Positions 4,789 through 5,007 of a stretch of 5,007 bases of DNA are shown piece after piece; the first letter of the stretch is position 1, and the number at the start of each line of letters is the position of its first letter. The notes beneath the pieces were generated by a model. That model had not been told where the DNA came from and ran no database searches. It worked only from the letters and a program-made list of their open reading frames with translations. Made by a program: the position numbers and the translations under genes. Source of the stretch: Archangium sp. (GTDB taxonomy: Bacteria; Myxococcota; Myxococcia; Myxococcales; Myxococcaceae); NCBI GenBank assembly GCA_016793585.1, contig JAEUJR010000667.1, forward strand, positions 1 through 5,007, in the 5' to 3' direction.

Positions 4789-5007
4789 ATGGGCGCGATG
4801 ACCATCAAGGCCGACAAGTGGATTCGCCGCATGGCGCTCGAGCGCAAGATGATCGAGCCCTTCGAAGCGGGCATGGTGCGCGAGACCGAGGGGCGCAAGA
4901 TCGTCTCGTACGGCACCTCGAGCTACGGCTACGACGTTCGCTGCGCCGACGAGTTCAAGGTCTTCACGAACATCAACAGCACCATCGTCGACCCCAAGAC
5001 GTTCGAC
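4789..5007 (+). CDS. dcd: dCTP deaminase, N-terminal part (3' end outside window)
   Basis: Dcd deaminates dCTP to dUTP, feeding thymidylate synthesis; it is a cytosolic homotrimer of the dUTPase fold. The first 73 codons are present and run open to the window edge; the family is usually close to 190 residues. The N-terminus [13 protein letters not shown], then [26 protein letters not shown] and [11 protein letters not shown], is the pattern of the proteobacterial/myxobacterial Dcd branch. The catalytic glutamate and the residues separating plain Dcd from bifunctional Dcd-dUTPase lie beyond the window, so the latter cannot be excluded. Two in-frame ATGs exist: 4789 (better placed from GGAGG) and 4798 (matches the usual family start MxIKxDxWI); the difference is three residues. 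It is divergent from mog, with both starts served by a 44-bp spacer. Confidence 0.93.
   Translation, partial: MGAMTIKADKWIRRMALERKMIEPFEAGMVRETEGRKIVSYGTSSYGYDVRCADEFKVFTNINSTIVDPKTFD

Overview
The window is about two-thirds GC with dense coding. It looks like a chromosomal segment from a myxobacterium (Myxococcota, formerly Deltaproteobacteria). The best clue is the large lipoprotein gene: an 'LAGC' lipobox, a ten-cysteine head, a low-complexity Gly/Ala/Thr spacer and a beta-propeller. That is a very typical myxobacterial surface-protein architecture. The taxonomic call is an inference from style and gene content; nothing in the window fixes a genus.

Layout, left to right. (1) 1-498, plus strand: the C-terminal half of HrcA, the heat-shock repressor, cut by the window edge. 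(2) 506-2665, minus strand: a 719-residue predicted lipoprotein, convergent with hrcA across only 7 bp. It carries an in-frame array of eight 18-bp repeats. (3) 2711-3457, minus strand: an MBL-fold protein of the oxygen-binding di-iron protein (ODP) type, with six metal-ligand positions in place and no flavodoxin domain. (4) 3454-4065, minus strand: a 203-residue helical soluble protein containing a degenerate version of the chemoreceptor (MCP) hairpin tip and possibly a second one. Its stop overlaps the ODP start (ATGA). (5) 4066-4207: a 142-bp intergenic stretch with two GTCAG/CTGAC inverted repeats and a GC-rich stem-loop. (6) 4208-4744, minus strand: Mog (MogA), molybdopterin adenylyltransferase. 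(7) 4789-5007, plus strand: the first about 73 codons of dCTP deaminase (dcd), divergent from mog across 44 bp.

The part most worth attention is the overlapping pair at 2711-4065. A stand-alone ODP domain is translationally coupled to a small receptor-tip-like protein with no sensor, HAMP or convincing membrane segment of its own. This resembles the oxygen/iron chemotaxis sensor of Treponema denticola, where an ODP protein works with a sensor-less cytosolic chemoreceptor. Here the partner is far more degenerate: a one-residue insertion in the tip, loss of the conserved tip glutamate, and an apparent duplicate tip. The pair may therefore be a diverged oxygen or redox input to a chemosensory array, or a related signalling module that no longer recruits the kinase in the usual way.

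The remaining genes (hrcA, mog, dcd) are housekeeping genes with no evident functional link to the pair. The lipoprotein gene lies 45 bp downstream of the ODP gene on the same strand and could be co-transcribed with it. No RNA genes, insertion sequences, CRISPR arrays or clear rho-independent terminators were seen.
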